Shown here in pieces: positions 1 to 11,351 of a DNA stretch of 64,000 bases; the stretch's first letter is position 1, and each line of letters opens with the position of its first letter. Location: positions 136,164,180 through 136,228,179 of the forward strand of contig CM035806.1 of NCBI GenBank assembly GCA_020466095.1. Reading direction: 5' to 3'. The translations under genes and the position numbers were made by a program. The notes under the pieces were generated by a model. The model saw nothing but the letters and a program-made list of their open reading frames with translations. It made no database searches and was not told where the DNA came from. The DNA comes from Chlorops oryzae (Eukaryota > Arthropoda > Insecta > Diptera > Chloropidae).

Positions 1-1957
1 TGAACACTAATATATTTTTAAAGTTTTTCTACTGCTTCTTTATAGTATATTTTAATTGAAATCGAATGAATTTTGAAAATGACTCTCCCACATACATACC
101 TATGTACATAAATACAAAGTGTGCTAAAATGAACGTTATTAAAATCATCATTATAATGTCTGTCGATAGAAAGTAGTAGGAGCCTTGAGTTATTTTCGAA
201 AATTTTCATAATTCTCATTATAAGTACAATTAAAAGAATCGGATACTGTAATCGGTGTTCTGCCTTAACCGACTAAAATAATGGATTCAAAAGTTTATTC
301 ACAATTTACACTTACAAGCACTGGGAAATGCTGTTTTTTTTTTTTTCTTTTTTCTACTGAGTATCTGTATTTTGCTGCATGGAAACGCCGGCAAACTTAG
401 CCCACCTATACAATTGAGCATTTACGCGAGCAATAAAGTTAAGTAGATGAAAGAAAATTTGACGTTGCCAGTGTCCTTTCCCGGTCGAATGGCGTCCTGC
501 GAACAAACGAACGGCAGCTAGCTTAATATCGTTGTTGTTATTCCGCTCGTCAACGAAAGTTATAATTACGATGTCCAATTATCGGCGAAGGAATAACTTC
601 GCTAAATGGGAAACTGTCATTCTCAATAAATGACTTTAATGTTCGTTTCCTATAAGAAATTGTTCGAGCTGACGTGACTTGTTTCATTTTGTTCGTTTTC
701 TTTTTCATTTATTTTTTGGTTATTTTTTTCTTTTCTTTTTGTTTTTGTCCGAAAGGAATAATGAAATGGTTTATACATGAAAATGGATGGATCGTAAGAT
801 AGATTATCGTAACGATAATGATGAAATGAGAGCGCTGAAAATTTTGAGAATAACTTTAAATGGCGAACACACAATGATAAATTGGCATCAATCTATCGAG
901 CTATCGATCGAGTTATTTCAATGCTTAAAGCTGCCCACAAACGTTTTAATAATTTCATCAATCGAAAAAAATTTCTGATCACACAGGGGTAGTTTTAAAA
1001 AAAAAAACAATGCATTTTTAAGACAAGTCCTTTTTAACAGAATGCACTTTGCCACTGAAGTTAACCCTTTAAATTGTTGGATCGCAGTGATTTTTACCGA
1101 ACTGAATTCAATATTGCATACACTTTGCTCTCCTAAATATTCATGCACGAGAAATCGTGTATATTTCCATCTCGAGTGATTCTGGAAGGTACACTCGCAA
1201 ACATAGAACGCAAAACACCCTCGGCACACAGTGCATAGTGGAATGATAAGAAAGACGCCATTTCATATTTAGGTAACATAATTCTAATGAGCTTCACTAA
1301 AGCTTTGCATAAAATCATATAGAATCATTAATCAATCTAATAAGAATAGCTTTAAGATGCTGTGTAATTTATGTAGCTCATTAGAATTAGAACATTAGAA
1401 CAAAAATTCAAAATTAGTTAACCGAGGTCTTTCAATGGCGAGACAAAGCCCCCATTAAGTTTAATATTCCGAAAACGTTGCTGTCTCCAAGTCTGACATC
1501 ATCATCGACATCATCATCGACATCGACATCGACATTGAGATTTCGAGACAGCGACTTAAGACGAAGGATAAGCGACGCGTGTGGAGAATCGGAACATTCA
1601 TCTCGAGACGAACAGTCACTAAATAGACATGTAAAGAAAGGGTTAAGCCTTGTTAGGCTGCTGTTTGGCTGAGTAATATTGGATACATTAAAGTTGGTAT
1701 TCACTATCGTAAGAGCCGAACATGGAATGAATTCATAAGCAATGAAAAAAAAAACCGACTCAGAAGATGTAGTACTTGGGAAACACAAAGCTTTTCGCTA
1801 CATTCTGCATGAAGCTCGAATATGAAAAAAGAAAAAAAACCAAAATCCCTATTGGCCAATTTTCAAATTGTACCTATATGAGTTGAAGAAAAATGGAAAA
1901 ATGAAATGATAAAATAACAAGGAAAAATTCAATAAGAATGTTAAACTTGAGAAAAAC
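1..1957. other. AT-rich sequence, no gene recognised
   Basis: No coding exon, RNA gene or mobile element is recognised here. The only ordered feature is a short degenerate ATC/GAC trinucleotide run around 1496-1535. Both strands are partly open across it only because of that repeat. It is probably intronic or intergenic. Confidence 0.5.
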
Positions 1958-2413
1958 AAAGGGTCTGACGGGTTGTGCCACCCTGGAAGTAATTTTTTAA
2001 TTTTGTTGATTTTTCGATAGGTTTCATCTAAAAATACTGTGGAGATCATTTTATAGATTTTAATTTTGAATAGTCCTTGAATATCCTTGCAAGTCCTTTT
2101 TTATTAAGGCTTTTTTTCAAAATTTTATATCTCAACAACCAATTAAGATAGAGTGACGATCTAAACAGATTCTGTTAGACAATTAACAAGGAAGCTAAAA
2201 AAATTTTGTTTTAATTTTACACTGAGAATTTTTTTTCACAAAATAAAAAGAAAAGTTTAAGTATTTTTTTCAGTGTATTCCAATTTTGACGCGACTTTTA
2301 AATTTTTTGAAAAATAGCTCCTAGTATTTACTTTAATTTAAAAGAAACAAGTATTCAATCGGATGGCGTAAAAGTGTCATATTTACAAAAATGCAAGGGT
2401 ACTTTAATACTCT

Positions 2414-2529
2414 CAGTGTTGATCCCATACAAAAGGCATCACTCATACGACATGTATGCGGATTATCGAATATATAATTAACGTCCTACATGTCGTATGA
2501 GTGATGCCTTTTGTATGGGATCAACACTG
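2414..2529. mobile_element. Near-perfect palindrome, probable nested mini-MITE
   Basis: A 42-base arm beginning CAGTGTTGATCCCATAC is repeated exactly as its reverse complement, with a loop of about 30 bases that includes CGAATATATAATT. It sits in the left arm of the surrounding long-TIR element. The right arm (5601-5620) reads straight through CTCTCA-CCCAGTTG without it, so the right arm is an empty-site copy and the palindrome is a later insertion of about 114 bp. Confidence 0.7.
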
Positions 2530-2671
2530 CCCAGTTGTAAAAATATTCATGAAAGATGCATGAATCATGCCTCTTAAGGGTGCTTTGCATGCATGCCAAA
2601 CTTCCATGCCTATTCATTTCTTTTTCTTAAGGCTTGTCATAGGAAATCATGCATAGACGAAAAATGTTTTA

Positions 2672-2780
2672 TCAATGCTTGGGAACCCATGAAATATGTG
2701 TTCCCTACTATGCATGATTCAACAATGCTTGAGAACACATGAAACATGTGTTCCCTACACGAATGGTTCAACAATGTTAT
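2672..2780. repeat. Two degenerate units of a ~58-bp direct repeat
   Basis: The blocks CAATGCTTGGGAACCCATGA and CAATGCTTGAGAACACATGA recur with GTGTTCCCTAC behind each. They are rich in the palindromic word ATGCAT. The same ATGCAT/GAATCATG vocabulary appears in the minisatellite at 5356-5597. Confidence 0.5.
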
Positions 2781-2928
2781 TTTGTTTTTTAAAAATTAAA
2801 TAAAATTATAAAAAAAATTTTTTTTTTAATGTTTTGTTTTTTTTTCTTAATTTTTGCTTTTTTTTTGCTTATTTTGCTTATTTCTTTATTTATAAACTTT
2901 TGTATTTTAACTTTTTTTAGATTTTTTT

Positions 2929-3005
2929 CGTCTCGTCCGAGAATCAAACCACTGACCGCTCGGTTGGTAATTGGTGTCTTTACCATTACACTGTATAGGC
3001 TTTTA
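2929..3005 (-). repeat. tRNA-derived SINE head
   Basis: The minus strand carries an A-box-like stretch (AGTGTAATGGTAAAGACACC) and a B box (GGTTTGATTC), the internal RNA polymerase III promoter spacing of a tRNA-derived SINE. The module matches the second tRNA-like module at 63765-63835, including the preceding GCGTTTTGAT block. The acceptor stem does not pair, so it is not a functional tRNA. An A/T-rich tail follows on the minus strand. Confidence 0.65.
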
Positions 3006-3209
3006 ATTGATTGATGATCAAAACGCAAACTTGAAGTTTCTTTTGATCAATTTGCTATTGATAACGCAAAATTTGTCAAAGAAAAAAAAATTTATTTCAG
3101 CAAATATAAAAAAACATTTCAATTGGGAAAAATTTAAATTGAGAAAAATAATTTAGTTAGGAAGATTTTTTAAAAAAATTTTAAAAAAAAAAAAAAAAAA
3201 ATTTGTTTT

Positions 3210-3290
3210 TCTCACGACAAGTAGAGGGTTTCGAACCGGTTTCGTGAAGACCTAGCATTTAAGCACTAGGCACTTCCTTGGGCGCGGCGT
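3210..3290 (-). repeat. tRNA-like SINE module
   Basis: On the minus strand a CTAGTGCTTAAATGCTAGGTCTTC segment (only partly A-box-like) is followed by a B-box-like GGTTCGAAACC, then a run ending in poly-A/T. The module recurs at 5221-5312 and both copies are followed by ATGAATC/GGGCATGCATG sequence, so the two flank the 3.4-5.2 kb block as a direct pair. Confidence 0.55.
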
Positions 3291-3638
3291 CAGAAGTGAA
3301 ATGAATCACGATATAGATTTAACCATGATCATGAATCTACGGGCATGCATGATTTTTTGCAAGGAGCATAATCATGAAACTGGGCAGATCTGTTACAGGG
3401 AAGCATATCTAATATACACAGATTTTTGAGAAAGGAAAAATGATAGAATTAAGGGATCTGTTTTTCAAGGGAAATGAACAGAATTTTGCTGATCTAATAT
3501 CCACTGGAGAGTTTATGTACCTTACATTTGAAAAGAATTAGCAATTGGACTTGTCTTATTAGAATCGATTAAAAAAAAAAATTAAAATTGGACATAAAAA
3601 AAATTAACTTTCTTTTATTGCAAAAATTCGTAATTAAA

Positions 3639-5108
3639 ATCATTCAGTCTCTTTTGAAAGCTGTAAAAATATTTTCTTTTAAATTTCTATTATTCTTAAT
3701 CGACTGCTGCATCAGTCAATATAAGCGTTAATTTTCGAGGTGTTGGAGTCACTTGCAGAAAAATGTAGTCGAACATAAAAAAAAATTGATTAAAAAATTT
3801 TTAATTGCTCCGGTTTAGAAGCAAGGCTGCGATATAAGAAAGAATATTCTTATCCAAAAAGGCAGTTACTTCCCATAATCGATTTGATTTCCCACCCCCT
3901 AGGTACCTGAGAGACGGAATTTTCCGTTTAATTCGTTCGAAAAGTGATATTTCCAAAGTTTAGTAATCGTTTACTGGAAACGAATTTTTTTGATAAATGA
4001 ACTTAGGTATTTTCATTACGACAATAGCCACAACGTTTGTAAATGAGCTTTGACTAAATTAGGAATAAAGAATCAAAAGTTTAATAATTATTTGCAGTTG
4101 TTCTCAGTAGAAAATAACAATTGTATCACGCCAATTAGGAAAAATTAGTGTTTAAAAAATTTGCAAATTAATAATAAAAATTTTAATGCAATTCGACAGA
4201 GAATTGTCAGACCTTTTTAGGCGTATAAAATAGTTTTACACTTATTGCAACTTCAAGGGTATTTGGGCCTTCAAAGTCAAAATTTTAAAAATTTTTAAAC
4301 ATTTTTTGACTTTGAGAGCATTTTGGTATGAAAAAGGTCCTATTAACACCAAAATTTTTTATTTTATTCAAAATGCTGGATCGATTTCTTTTAATTTGGT
4401 ACCCCATATGTCTAATAAATTTTTTGAAAATAAGATGAGAAAATTAAATATCTAAATGAACTTATTAGTTTTGCTGTATCAAATGTAATAAGTTCGACTT
4501 CATTGATAGCAAACGGATAGATGCAAATAAGTGTCTTTTATAACGTTTGTCGCGATATTTTTCATTTTTTACATCCACGAATACATAAAACGAATACTTC
4601 TACAACGCGAAACCGCTAGTTCGTTGCCGCTGCATGCGCAGAGAAACTCGTGCAGTTTGCTAGAAAATTTGCCGCTATGTCAACGCTCATCGCCGCGGCA
4701 CGCAACGGCTTCGTGTAAAGGACTTCCATTCATTTCGTGAATGTACTTTGAAACGCTTCCGTATCAACCGCTGTGTGCCACGGTACTCCTAAAACGTTTT
4801 GAGATGTACGGATGAATTGATATAGGTCCTAGATCGCCATTAGTCTTCGGTATAGGAATGACTTTACAAGTCTTCCAGCTAGTGGGAGAAAGTTGATTTA
4901 GTTAAAATGTTGTTAGAAATATATGTGATTTTTTGAAGTAAATGTGGAAGTAGAGATTTCAAAAGAGTTGGGTTTATGTTGTCAGGAGCAACAGCATTTG
5001 GCTTTACTGACAAGAAACTTTCAAGAGTTTCATATTGATCAATACAGCGAAACGAAAAATTACAGCTACAATTTGTGATTAAAGATTTCGAACATCGGAA
5101 CTTTCAAC
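3639..5108 (-). repeat. Duplicated block A, ending in non-LTR retrotransposon sequence
   Basis: This block starts at CATTCAGTCTCTTTTGAAAG and is repeated in the same order from 6783 to about 8275. Its right part (about 4795-5108, minus strand) is nearly identical to the reverse transcriptase fragment at 7965-8275. A segment near 4190-4370 is also shared with the palindromic element at 42150 and 43816, where it serves as an empty-site reference. It is a composite of older repeats, with no intact gene. Confidence 0.65.
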
Positions 5109-5220
5109 TTAAAAAACATTTTAATATGGGAAAAAATTAGAAAAAAAATATTTAGTTGCAAGATTTTCTATTAAAAAAAATTAATTAAAATGAAAAAATA
5201 AAACAAAAAAAATTTTTTTT

Positions 5221-5312
5221 CTCAACAGAGCCAGGGCTCGAACCGGGCTCAGTCGGCTGGAAGACCTAGCATTTAAGCACTAGGCTAGCTTCCCTTCGGC
5301 GGCGCGGCGATC
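5221..5312 (-). repeat. tRNA-like SINE module, better preserved copy
   Basis: The minus strand reads TAGCCTAGTGCTTAAATGC, then GCCCGGTTCGAGCCCTGGCT, then poly-A. The B box is canonical (GGTTCGAGCCC). The acceptor ends do not pair, so this is a tRNA-derived retroposon head, not a tRNA gene. It is a sister of the module at 3210-3290. Confidence 0.65.
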
Positions 5313-5355
5313 AGAATGTGAACATGAAATCCACGCATCATGCATGATTATCAAC

Positions 5356-5597
5356 GCATGAATCATGAATACTACGGGCATGCATGATTTTTTGCAGCAA
5401 AGGAAGGCATGAATCATGAATACTACGGGCATGCATGCTTGTTTGCAGCAGGGGAACGCATGAATCATGAATACTACTGGCATGCATGATTTTTTGCAGC
5501 AAAGGAACAAATGAATCATGAATACTACGGGCATGCATGCTTTTTTGCAGCAGGGGAACGCATGAATCATGAATACTATTGGCATGCATGCTTAATT
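5356..5597. repeat. 51-bp minisatellite, about five units
   Basis: The motif GCATGAATCATGAATACTAC starts at about 5356, 5407, 5458, 5509 and 5560, a regular 51-base period, with each unit also holding GGGCATGCATG and TTTTTTGCAGCA. Since 51 is a multiple of three, two minus-strand frames stay open over 80-100 codons. Those frames are a by-product of the repeat. Confidence 0.85.
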
Positions 5598-6083
5598 TTC
5601 CAACTGGGTGAGAGTATTAATGTACCCTTGCATTTTTGTAAATATGACACTGTTACGCCATCCGATTGGAATACTTGTTTCTTTTAAATTAAAGTAATAC
5701 TAGGAGCTATTTTTCAAAAAAATTTAAAAGTCGCGTCAAAATTGGAATACACTGAAAAAAATACTTAAACTTTTCTTTTTAGTTTTGTGAAAAAAAATTT
5801 CTCAGTGTAAAATTAAAACAAAATTTTTTTAGCTTCTTTGTTTTATTGTCTAACATAATCTGTTTATATGGTCTCTCTATCTTAATTGGTTGTTGAGATA
5901 TAAAATTTTGAAAAAAGCCTTAATAAAAAAGGACTTGCAAGGATATCTCAAGGACTATTTCAAAATTAAAATCTAAAAAGTGGTCTCCACAGTATTTTTA
6001 GATGAAACCTATCGAAAAATCAACAAAATTTAAAAATTCCTTTCAGGGTGGCACATGCCTTTGCTCAACCGGGAAGACCCTTT

Positions 6084-6782
6084 CCTTCGAGAGGAAGATA
6101 TTTGTTAAAATATTTTTCCACGTTTTTAATATTCGTTTTCCACGAAAAGTTGAGTATTTTCACAAAGATTTTTAATGAAGAATGTCGAACTTTTTGAGCA
6201 TAACAATTTTTTTTGTTTCAACTGGCCTCCAGAAGATTAGAGATTAGAGTTGGTCTCATTGTCATATCGCACCCTTGCACACTGGGCCAGCGGACCTTAT
6301 TTCGTGGCCAAAAGTCCTTTATTAGATATGAAAAAACTGGGTACGCCAATATGTTAAGAAATGTTTGAAGATGTTATTTCCTTAATATTAAACAAATACA
6401 ACAACTTTTGAGAATGTAGCGACTATTTAAATTTGAAAACCTGTAAAAATAATTTCGTGGTCCTCCTTCAATTAAAGATCAATATTTTTTGGACAAGGGC
6501 TGTTGACCCAATTTTTTTTTTTCTTTTTTTACACACGAAACTGAGAAAAAATAAAATTTAGAACATTGGCGTCACGTTTTAACAAAAATTTTGGGGTGAA
6601 AAGTGAAAAAAAGACCAAATTTTTTTAATTGTGGGCCTTTGAGAAGCAGATTCCCCGAGATTCCACTATGTACAAAATAAATGTTAAACTTATTAAAATT
6701 TTGAAACAATTTTATACAAAACTGAGGCCTTGCTACTAAATAAATCGGCCGACATCTCAAAATTTCGCATTTCTCCAACAAT
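6084..6782. other. Unassigned AT-rich sequence
   Basis: Between the right inverted repeat of the long-TIR element and the second copy of block A no gene, repeat family or RNA could be recognised. Reading frames are short on both strands. Confidence 0.4.
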
Positions 6783-7965
6783 CATTCAGTCTCTTTTGAA
6801 AGCTGTAAAAATATTTTCTTCCTAAATTTCTATTATTCTTAATCGACTGCTGCATCAGTCAATATAAGCGTTAATTTTCGAGGTGTTGGAGTCACTTGCA
6901 GAAAAATGTAGTCGAACATAAAAAAAAAATTGATTAAAAAATTTTTAATTGCTCCGGTTTAGAAGCAAGGCTGCGATATAAGAAAGAATATTCTTATCCA
7001 AAAATGAGTTACTTCCCATAATGATTTGATTTCAAACCTTAAGGGTACTCACGACGGAAATCTGCGAAGAATGCTTTACCGAAACGCGGGCCCGATTATA
7101 AATCGATTTTTCGGCCGCCAAGTTGTAGTTTCAGCATCTTTTACAGGAAATTGGGGAAAAAAAGCTTTTTAAAAAAGAAACATTTAGGGTTCTTTTGCAT
7201 TACGCAAATAACCCCAAACAAAAATGTGTTATTTCATTTTGGAGCCTTTTCATGGAGCAGGAAATTGAGAGAAATTAAATATTTAGACTAAGTTTTATCA
7301 AACAATTAAAATTTTAATCAGGTTTCCAAGAGTGCTTTCACCTTTGGTTGTAAAAGGTCTTTGAACAAAAATTTGCAAGGAAGGGGGTGGGATGGGGCCT
7401 TAAAGCACCCTAATTTATAAGACGAAATATTTAATTTTTGAAAAAAAATTTTAGCTAAACTTTAAATGAGTTAAAAATTGTATGCAAATAAAAGTATAAC
7501 AGTTTAGGCTATAAAATATTTTACATTATTTCAATTAAGGATTTGGCCTTCAAGTATATTTTTAAAATTTTTAACTATTTGTTTGGACCATTTTTTAAAC
7601 GGTGCCTATTAACCGATAATTTTTTATTTTATTCAATATGCTGAATGATTTTTATTTGGTAGCCTTGCTAATAAATTTTTAAATAAGATGAAATTAATAT
7701 CTAAATGAATTATTGTTTTCTATAAATGTAATAATTCGATTCTTGATAGCATCGATTAATTAATCAGTTATATAAAACGAATACTTCTACAACGCGAAAC
7801 CGCAGCGTTGCCGCTGCAGCGCAGAGAAACTCGTGCGGCGAAAATTTGCCGCTAGTCAACGCTCATCGCCGCGGCACGCACGCTCGTGTAAAGGCTTCCA
7901 TTCATTTCTGTGTACTTTGAAACGCTCCGTACAACCGCTGTGTGCAGGTACCCTAAAACTTTTGA
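6783..7965. repeat. Duplicated block A, second copy, deletion-rich
   Basis: The copy begins nearly identical to 3639 onward. From about 7020 it becomes riddled with one- to six-base losses relative to the first copy (for example 4617-4800 against 7800-7965), then from about 7966 returns to near identity. Loss without matching substitution is unusual for neutral decay and may reflect poor consensus in a repeat. Confidence 0.6.
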
Positions 7966-9690
7966 GATGTACGGATGAATTGATATAGGTCCTAGATCGC
8001 CATTAGTCTTCGGTATAGGAATGACTTTACAAGTCTTCCAGCTAGTGGGGAAAGTTGATTTAGTTAAAATGTTGTTAGAAATATATGTGATTTTTTGAAG
8101 TAAATGTGGAAGTAGAGATTTCAAAAGAGTTGGGTTTATGTTGTCAGGAGCAACAGCATTTGGCTTTACTGACAAGAAACTTTCAAGAGTTTCATATTGA
8201 TCAATACAGCGAAACGAAAAATTACAGCTACAATTGGGTGATTAAAGATTTCGAACATCGGAACTTTCAACATTACAAAGTGGAGTAAAGAAATTTACAA
8301 AGAGGTTATTTATGGCATCCACGTCATAGTCAGAGCTATCTAGACCTCGCATGAGTTTAGAGTGGATACCAAATTTTCGTATCTCTTTCCAAATCTGTTT
8401 GCTATTCATAGCGGCGTTATATTGGCTTTCGTAGTACGTAGATTTCTTAGCTGACCTAATAAGAGAATTTGCTTTATTCCTTAGGCTTTTGTGCTCGTTT
8501 GACAATTGCGGCGTTTTATATCATTTCCATCGTCTATAAGCTAGATCACGTTGCACACAAAGCGATGTTATGGAGTTAGTAAACCATGGTTTGTCAAGAT
8601 TATTGGAGTTTACATATTTAATAGGAACAAATTCATCGTAAAGGCTGTTTATGGTAGATTCAAAGTTATTTATTTGGTCATCAATGGAGTTCATATAAGT
8701 TAACGTGACCGCCAACATATTTGTCCGTCTGTGAATTATGCTTTGAGATAACGTGACTGTCCACCTGGAATTTTGCTGCATTGCAGTTTCCCACGACTGG
8801 CCTCTGTTCTTACTTCTTGCATTGCACTGATATCCGAAACCTCCTTAAAACCCTAGCTGCTTCAACAAAATAAGCTGCCGAGTGCAGCAAAATATTTTTT
8901 CAATCTTAGGCTAAGATATGAATTTAAAATGTAAGAATGTTCAGTTTTGAAGTGAAACTCAACAAGAGCGCATAGTGCCTATAAAAACTTCTAGCGTTTA
9001 TATTTTTAAAAACACATAGTGTTGAAAACCTTTTATTCGCTTAATTATAAAATAAAGACTAACACATAGTGTTAGAATAAATATTGTAAATTGAAACACA
9101 TAGTATTGTTCAATATGCATAACTTATACTTGACTTGATCCCATGCGATGCTGTTGGGTCTGCTCTCTAATGCGGCATAATTAATATGCTCAAAATCCCT
9201 GAAGCTATATGACGCAGAATTTACAATGAGTGGAAAATCGTAGATGTTTGGAGAAACAATATATCCGATAACTGATCATAAGGCAGTTTTTTATTGATAT
9301 CATCAATGAAGAATATATCCAAAAAAAGATTTGCTAAATTGTGTAAAATGCGTTTGGGGGTTTTTACATTAGGTGAACAAAGTCCCAGTGATCGCATGCT
9401 GTCGGTTAAGTCATGTTCTTTCAAAACGTTATTGTTGAAATCACCAGCGAGAATTATTTATATTAGAGTATGTCAAAGTTAAGCTTTCTAACTGTTCTAT
9501 AACTGGAGCTGCATCAATATGGCGATTTGGTCTATACAGACAACCAACAAGAAGTTTGTCAGTATAGCTTCTAATATCTATAAGAATGAATTAGATTGTA
9601 GGATTACAATGGCAGAAGTTTCGAAGGAATACTTATGTATATCCGGAGTAATACTTTATATTGCCTTCAACCAACCGTTTCACATAAAAG
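7955..9690 (-). pseudogene. Broken jockey/I-like non-LTR retrotransposon ORF2 (endonuclease to early reverse transcriptase)
   Basis: Read on the minus strand from 9690 down, pieces in several frames follow the order of a non-LTR retrotransposon ORF2. Near 9545 lies GCLYRPN, and near 9451 AGDFN, typical of the late apurinic-type endonuclease motifs (YRP and the GDFN loop). Next come the linker with KPWFTNSITSLCVQRDLAYRRWK-like residues (8781-8521), an IWKEIRKFG segment (8505-8242), and reverse transcriptase start motifs with PDNINPTLLK, FPTSWKTCKVIPIPKTN and PISIHPYISKVLG (8170-7965). Frameshifts and stops separate the parts. The sequence switches to unrelated DNA right after ISKVLG, so the catalytic FADD-box region is absent. 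It is a dead 5'-and-3' truncated copy. The exact clade (jockey, I or LOA-like) is uncertain. Confidence 0.8.
9008..9115. repeat. Three copies of AACACATAGTRTT
   Basis: The near-palindromic word AACACATAGTGTT occurs about every 45-50 bases (near 9010, 9061 and 9101, the last with one change) inside the retrotransposon remnant, between its endonuclease and linker parts. No coding sense can be made of this part, so it may be a short insertion. Confidence 0.45.
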
Positions 9691-9871
9691 ATAAAAAGGC
9701 TAAAAAGGGGAGTGAGCAAAAAAGTCTTTTAAAATTTCAATATTCATTGCGTCAATCAATTTACGTTTCAATTGCACGAAAGAAAAAAACCTCTTAAGTT
9801 AGAATAGAATTTCAAAAATTTTCATTATTTTGAATTTTGCAATTTAAAATTGGCTTAACATGATGTCTCAC

Positions 9872-9998
9872 CTCGCACTTGACTTGCTACGGCCTTGTCA
9901 TCCATTTGGCTGGCAGATTTATTTGTATTTTTATGGCTCACGTTGTTTTCTGCAGACGTCTTCGTTTTCTTCGGCTCCTTCTTCTTATGCTTACACTT
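9872..9998 (-). CDS. Possible Lys-rich coding exon of unknown gene
   Basis: On the minus strand a 127-nt segment lies between CTCCTAG (acceptor-like) and GAG|GTGAGAC (good donor). It is open in one frame that begins immediately after the TAG of the acceptor, encoding KCKHKKKEPKKTKTSAEN and then a Ser/Asn-rich stretch ending QMDDKAVASQVR. Codons are fly-like (AAG, GAG, GTG, ACG), unlike the AT-rich surroundings. It would enter in phase 0 and leave in phase 1, the same phases as the microexon at 37721-37763, so it could be an alternative exon of the same gene. Without splicing the frame stops at 9855. No family is recognised. A chance frame remains possible. Confidence 0.35.
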
Positions 9999-10949
9999 CT
10001 AGGAGACGTCGTCAAGGAATGCAAGTTCAAGGCTTAAAATTTTTCTTTTCGAGCAATCGTTTGTCAATTATAATATAATTATTATATATTATATAACCTG
10101 ATGTTGCTGTTGTTGGCGGAAATCGTTTTGATGTTTTTCTCTCTTCAATAAGAAGGTTTTTTTTTTTTTTTTGTTCTCGGTACTTTTGTTTGAATCTTTG
10201 CTGGGAGCGTTGTTTTTTTTTCTTTCTATTGAATAAAGTCTGGTTCAAGCATAAAGACAACCTTATCAACGTGTCGTTAAAAATAAAAACGAAAAAATTA
10301 AAAATAAAATACTTATGAAAATATTAACTCCTCAAACTGAGTGCAATTACGTTCACAAACATCAACATCGGATAGATACTTTTTATTAAAATATTAATAC
10401 AATAGGATCCAATCGATTACTTAAGAAAATTACTATAACGGTTAAAGTATGAGTATTTTTTGGAAAAGTAGTGAAAAATTGTTTTTTCGATATCAAAATT
10501 AAGTCGTTCTTCGTCAAAGCAATCAGATTGACGCATATATTTTGATCTTAACCCATTTTCTACCGGCTGTTCGATTTTTCGGACAAAATTAGTGTCTTTT
10601 TATTGTTGTCGGTAGAAAATGGTTTACGATCATTTTGAACAGTAAGTATAAATGACTTTAATTATGTGTACATAAGCCTTTGTTGAGAGGCAAACCACAA
10701 AACTCCTCGTAGTTCAAAATTTTATTGAAACATTAAAAGTATCAAATATTATTCTCAATTTTGCCCATATCATCAAATGATGTATGTAACTACCTGCTTC
10801 AATCATTTGGAGAGTTCATTGGGCACCTTTGCCTCTGGCGATCGAGCCTAAATTGCCGGTCTTAATCGCCTAACAGTTTCGATTGTTTACACAAAAAAAA
10901 AAAAAAAAAAAAAACTAGTAGGTACGATCAAACAAAGGGGCAATAAAAC

Positions 10950-11351
10950 ATGCTCTTTGAATTCTCTCAGTGTTACAAAAACAATCGTGAGCAAATTACT
11001 CACACAACATTGGAGCCCAATGAAATTGCCATAAATGCTGTCAGTACACAGAGCATCGAACCGGATTGTTTACATCCGCATGCAAATTTTCGGTTTATTT
11101 TAACGAACTCAAAAAAAGTTCATTTAAATACCAGTTTACGGGGAAATTCGGTCATGGTCGCAATAAAGAGTGAAAAGCAAAATTTAAATGGAACAACTGC
11201 TTCCTTTTTCACAGCATCAACCGCATGGCTTAGGGCAAGTGTTGCAAGCAAACAAATCGGCGTGTGCATTGAACGCTCCCTCATTCAATGCCACTTCTTT
11301 GCAGGACCCCAAAGCGTAAATAACTGTAAAACCATAATCTTTGTAGGCTAA
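10950..11351 (+). other. Unrecognised 133-codon ORF, probably non-coding
   Basis: An open frame of 133 codons starts at ATG 10950. Its composition (many Asn, Thr, Ser, Lys, no recognisable domain, no signal peptide or membrane helix) resembles chance translation of intronic DNA. No splice sites or poly-A signal frame it. It is noted only because it is among the longest frames outside repeats. Confidence 0.12.

Larger units (their letters stand above)
1958..6083. mobile_element. 4.1-kb DNA element with ~470-bp terminal inverted repeats
   Basis: The stretch 1958-2537 reappears as its reverse complement at 5601-6083. Both arms start with AAAGGGTCT, pass a CCACCCTG motif and a TTTTGTTGATTTTTCGATAG block, and end at CTCTCA-CCCAGTTG. 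Such long near-perfect inverted repeats mark a cut-and-paste DNA transposon derivative or foldback element. The interior carries no intact transposase. It holds tRNA-like modules, a minisatellite and a block with non-LTR sequence, so the element is non-autonomous and has been invaded repeatedly. The element at 28587-29646 has the same tips and is a relative. Superfamily and target duplication were not resolved. Confidence 0.75.

Noticed and set aside
5338..5589. Repetitive secreted protein
   Set aside because: The frame is the 51-bp minisatellite read through; no signal peptide or promoter.
10950..11351. Novel 133-residue protein gene
   Set aside because: No recognisable domain, unnatural composition and no transcription or splice signals; kept only as a low-confidence entry.
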